Of a stretch of DNA of 32,640 nt, positions 31,230 to 32,640 are shown one piece after another. The stretch's first letter is position 1, and the number at the start of each line of letters is the position of its first letter. This stretch comes from Staphylococcus pettenkoferi (GTDB lineage: Bacteria; Bacillota; Bacilli; Staphylococcales; Staphylococcaceae): assembly GCF_002902685.1 (NCBI RefSeq), contig NZ_PPRN01000040.1, positions 1 to 32,640 on the forward strand. Reading direction: 5' to 3'. The notes beneath the pieces were generated by a model. It ran no database searches. It was not told the DNA's origin and saw nothing but the letters and a program-made list of their open reading frames with translations. The translations under genes and the position numbers were made by a program.

Positions 31230-31245
31230 TGTTTCACGTCAAACA
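31230..31245. promoter_or_regulatory. parS-like site
   Basis: TGTTTCACGTCAAACA differs from the bacterial parS consensus TGTTTCACGTGAAACA at one position (C for G at base 11). Origin-proximal intergenic placement is where parS sites cluster. It would load ParB (Spo0J) rather than Noc. ParB itself is not in this window. Confidence 0.75.
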
Positions 31246-31333
31246 GAGTGAGGGAGTGCCCACAAATGACGTGGCCTAGCTCTTCTTCATTTTACGCAAT
31301 CACTACCCTTTGGCATGCATCTCAGCAACAGAA

Positions 31334-31357
31334 TGTGATAGATTTAAAGCAATCACA
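31334..31357. promoter_or_regulatory. Inverted repeat before drp35
   Basis: TGTGAT (31334-31339) and ATCACA (31352-31357) are 12 bases apart and end about 10 bases before the ribosome binding site of drp35. The spacing is too wide for a normal Crp/ArcR site. It could be an operator or an mRNA hairpin. Confidence 0.35.
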
Positions 31358-31381
31358 TTAATGATAAGGGGAGGAATTGAG

Positions 31382-32356
31382 ATGGCACAACGTGATTTAC
31401 CGACATTAAAGTACGAAGGTGATGCGACACATGCGGTTCCGCTACTCGCACATGAGAAAGGGCTTCAAACCGTTACAGCAGAGCCGTGGGTCAAGATTTC
31501 AGATGAGGGCTTGCAACTAGAGGGATTATGCTTTGATAGAGAACATAACTTGTTCTTATGCGAAGTCTTTGGTGGTAAAATCTTCAAAGTGACGCTACCG
31601 GAGAAAGAAGTTGAGCACGTCTTTACTTCTGAAAAAGAAAATCCAGCCTCAGTTAAAATTCACAAAGATGGACGTTTATTCTTATCATGCTTAGGGGACT
31701 TTAAAGATTCCGGAAGCATCGTAGCGACACAAACAGATGGCTCAGCGTTAGAAGAAATCATTTCTGAAATTAACACAGAATATTGCGTAGATGATTTAGT
31801 ATTTGATAGTAAAGGCGGCTTCTATTTCACAGATTTCCGTGGCTATTCTACGAACCCACTTGGCGGTGTTTACTACGTGGACCCAGACTATCAGACAGTG
31901 ACGCCAATCATTCAGAATATCGCTGTAGCAAATGGCGTTGCATTGAGTACCGACGAAAGCATCTTATGGGTGACTGAAACGAACGCGAACCGTTTACATC
32001 GTATTGAACTCTTAGAAGACGGCAAGACGATTGCCCCATTCGGTGCGAAGATCCCGTATTACTTCACGGGTCACGAAGGTCCGGACTCTTGCTGTATCGA
32101 TAGCGATGACAACCTTTATGTTGCGATGTATGGTCAAGGTCGTGTACTTGTATTTAATAAATATGGTCATCCAATCGGCCAAATCTTACTTCCTGGTAGA
32201 GAGAAAGGGCATATGCTCCGTTCTACACACCCTGCCTTCATTCCAGGCACAGACCAATTGATTATTTGTTCCAATGATATGGATAATGACGGTGCTTCAT
32301 GGCTCTTTACAGCTCGCGGTTTTGCTAAAGGTCACAACAGCTATCAGTTTCATTAA
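31382..32356 (+). CDS. drp35: Lactonase Drp35 (SMP-30/gluconolactonase family)
   Basis: Drp35 is a calcium-dependent cytoplasmic lactonase known in staphylococci as induced by cell-wall-active antibiotics. From ATG 31382 the protein has 324 residues, the length I remember for the family. AGGGGAGG stands 8 bases before it; the longer frame upstream has no binding site. It shows the beta-propeller repeat pattern, with LQLEGL near 45-49 (Glu47, probable calcium ligand), [29 protein letters not shown], and [20 protein letters not shown]. Its natural substrate is not known. The gene has no partner gene nearby; a short inverted repeat precedes it. Confidence 0.93.
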   Translation: MAQRDLPTLKYEGDATHAVPLLAHEKGLQTVTAEPWVKISDEGLQLEGLCFDREHNLFLCEVFGGKIFKVTLPEKEVEHVFTSEKENPASVKIHKDGRLFLSCLGDFKDSGSIVATQTDGSALEEIISEINTEYCVDDLVFDSKGGFYFTDFRGYSTNPLGGVYYVDPDYQTVTPIIQNIAVANGVALSTDESILWVTETNANRLHRIELLEDGKTIAPFGAKIPYYFTGHEGPDSCCIDSDDNLYVAMYGQGRVLVFNKYGHPIGQILLPGREKGHMLRSTHPAFIPGTDQLIICSNDMDNDGASWLFTARGFAKGHNSYQFH

Positions 32357-32578
32357 GTAGTAGTAGGTAAAAGTAGGGTGTTTGTGAGGTTTATAGGGTG
32401 TTGGTATACTGGTTAAAACTTTGCAAGGGCATGATTAAATGACGGTGATAGAGAATGGCAATTTTAAGCTTACGTCTGGAAAGTTAAAAAGAAATAACAT
32501 ATGAAGTGAATGAAAATTACGTCTATAACTAATTATGAGTGAATTTTCAATGTGTACTCGAGACGCTTGATGGATCTA

Positions 32579-32639
32579 GACCACAACGAAAATCCATTCT
32601 TCGAGCTCTTTGAGCGAAAAGAATTAGTTGAGTGTGGTC
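32579..32639. other. Structured element at the window edge
   Basis: GACCACA (32579-32585) pairs with TGTGGTC (32633-32639). Inside, ATTCTT pairs with AAGAAT and GCTC with GAGC across a small internal loop. No T run is visible inside the window. It may be the start of an RNA leader, a repeat, or an element continuing beyond the end. The 220 bases between drp35 and it hold no gene that I can support. Confidence 0.35.
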
Positions 32640-32640
32640 C

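Overview
This window is the replication-origin region of a Staphylococcus chromosome, given in the reverse of the usual orientation: dnaA reads leftward and rpmH rightward. The gene order dnaA-dnaN-yaaA-recF-gyrB-gyrA on one side and rpmH-rnpA-mnmE-mnmG-rsmG-noc on the other is the classic Bacillales origin block. The genus call rests on protein sequences close to what I remember of the S. aureus proteins, on the staphylococcal tail nnrD, hutH, serS, metX, DUF2232, gdpP, rplI, dnaB, purA, and on a drp35 gene. It is not S. aureus: the azlC-azlD pair I expect between serS and metX is absent, and two genes lie between gyrA and nnrD. I cannot name the species.

Layout. 1-1540: two rightward genes, an LPXTG cell-wall protein with an Asn/Gln-rich stalk and a small two-helix membrane protein, then a nested hairpin. 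1542-7916: leftward DUF2232-gdpP-rplI-dnaB operon followed by purA. 8055-9265: metX under a SAM-I riboswitch. 9621-11213: serS under a T-box. 11255-13879: hutH and nnrD, divergent with promoters facing apart. 14115-15144: a LysE-type exporter convergent with a small secreted protein that resembles the LPXTG protein at the window start. 15354-24553: leftward gyrA, gyrB, recF, yaaA, dnaN, dnaA. 22985-24892: bipartite oriC. DnaA boxes, a GC spacer, DnaA-trios and an AT-rich unwinding element lie between dnaA and dnaN, and a second DnaA-box cluster lies upstream of dnaA. 25296-31114: rpmH to noc, then a near-consensus parS site and drp35. The last 70 bases fold into an imperfect hairpin that runs to the window edge.

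Most of the window is core replication, topology, tRNA-modification and translation machinery. GdpP (c-di-AMP turnover), Noc (division-site control) and Drp35 (cell-wall stress) add envelope and cell-cycle functions. The less explained parts are the secreted/anchored paralogue pair, a 48-codon reading frame between rpmH and rnpA, a dispersed intergenic repeat, and several structured intergenic elements. I see no CRISPR array, insertion sequence, prophage, tRNA or rRNA, and no clear new defence or biosynthetic system. Start codons were moved from the longest frame where ribosome binding sites or promoters demanded it (gyrA, yaaA, dnaA, DUF2232, rnpA, mnmE, drp35).
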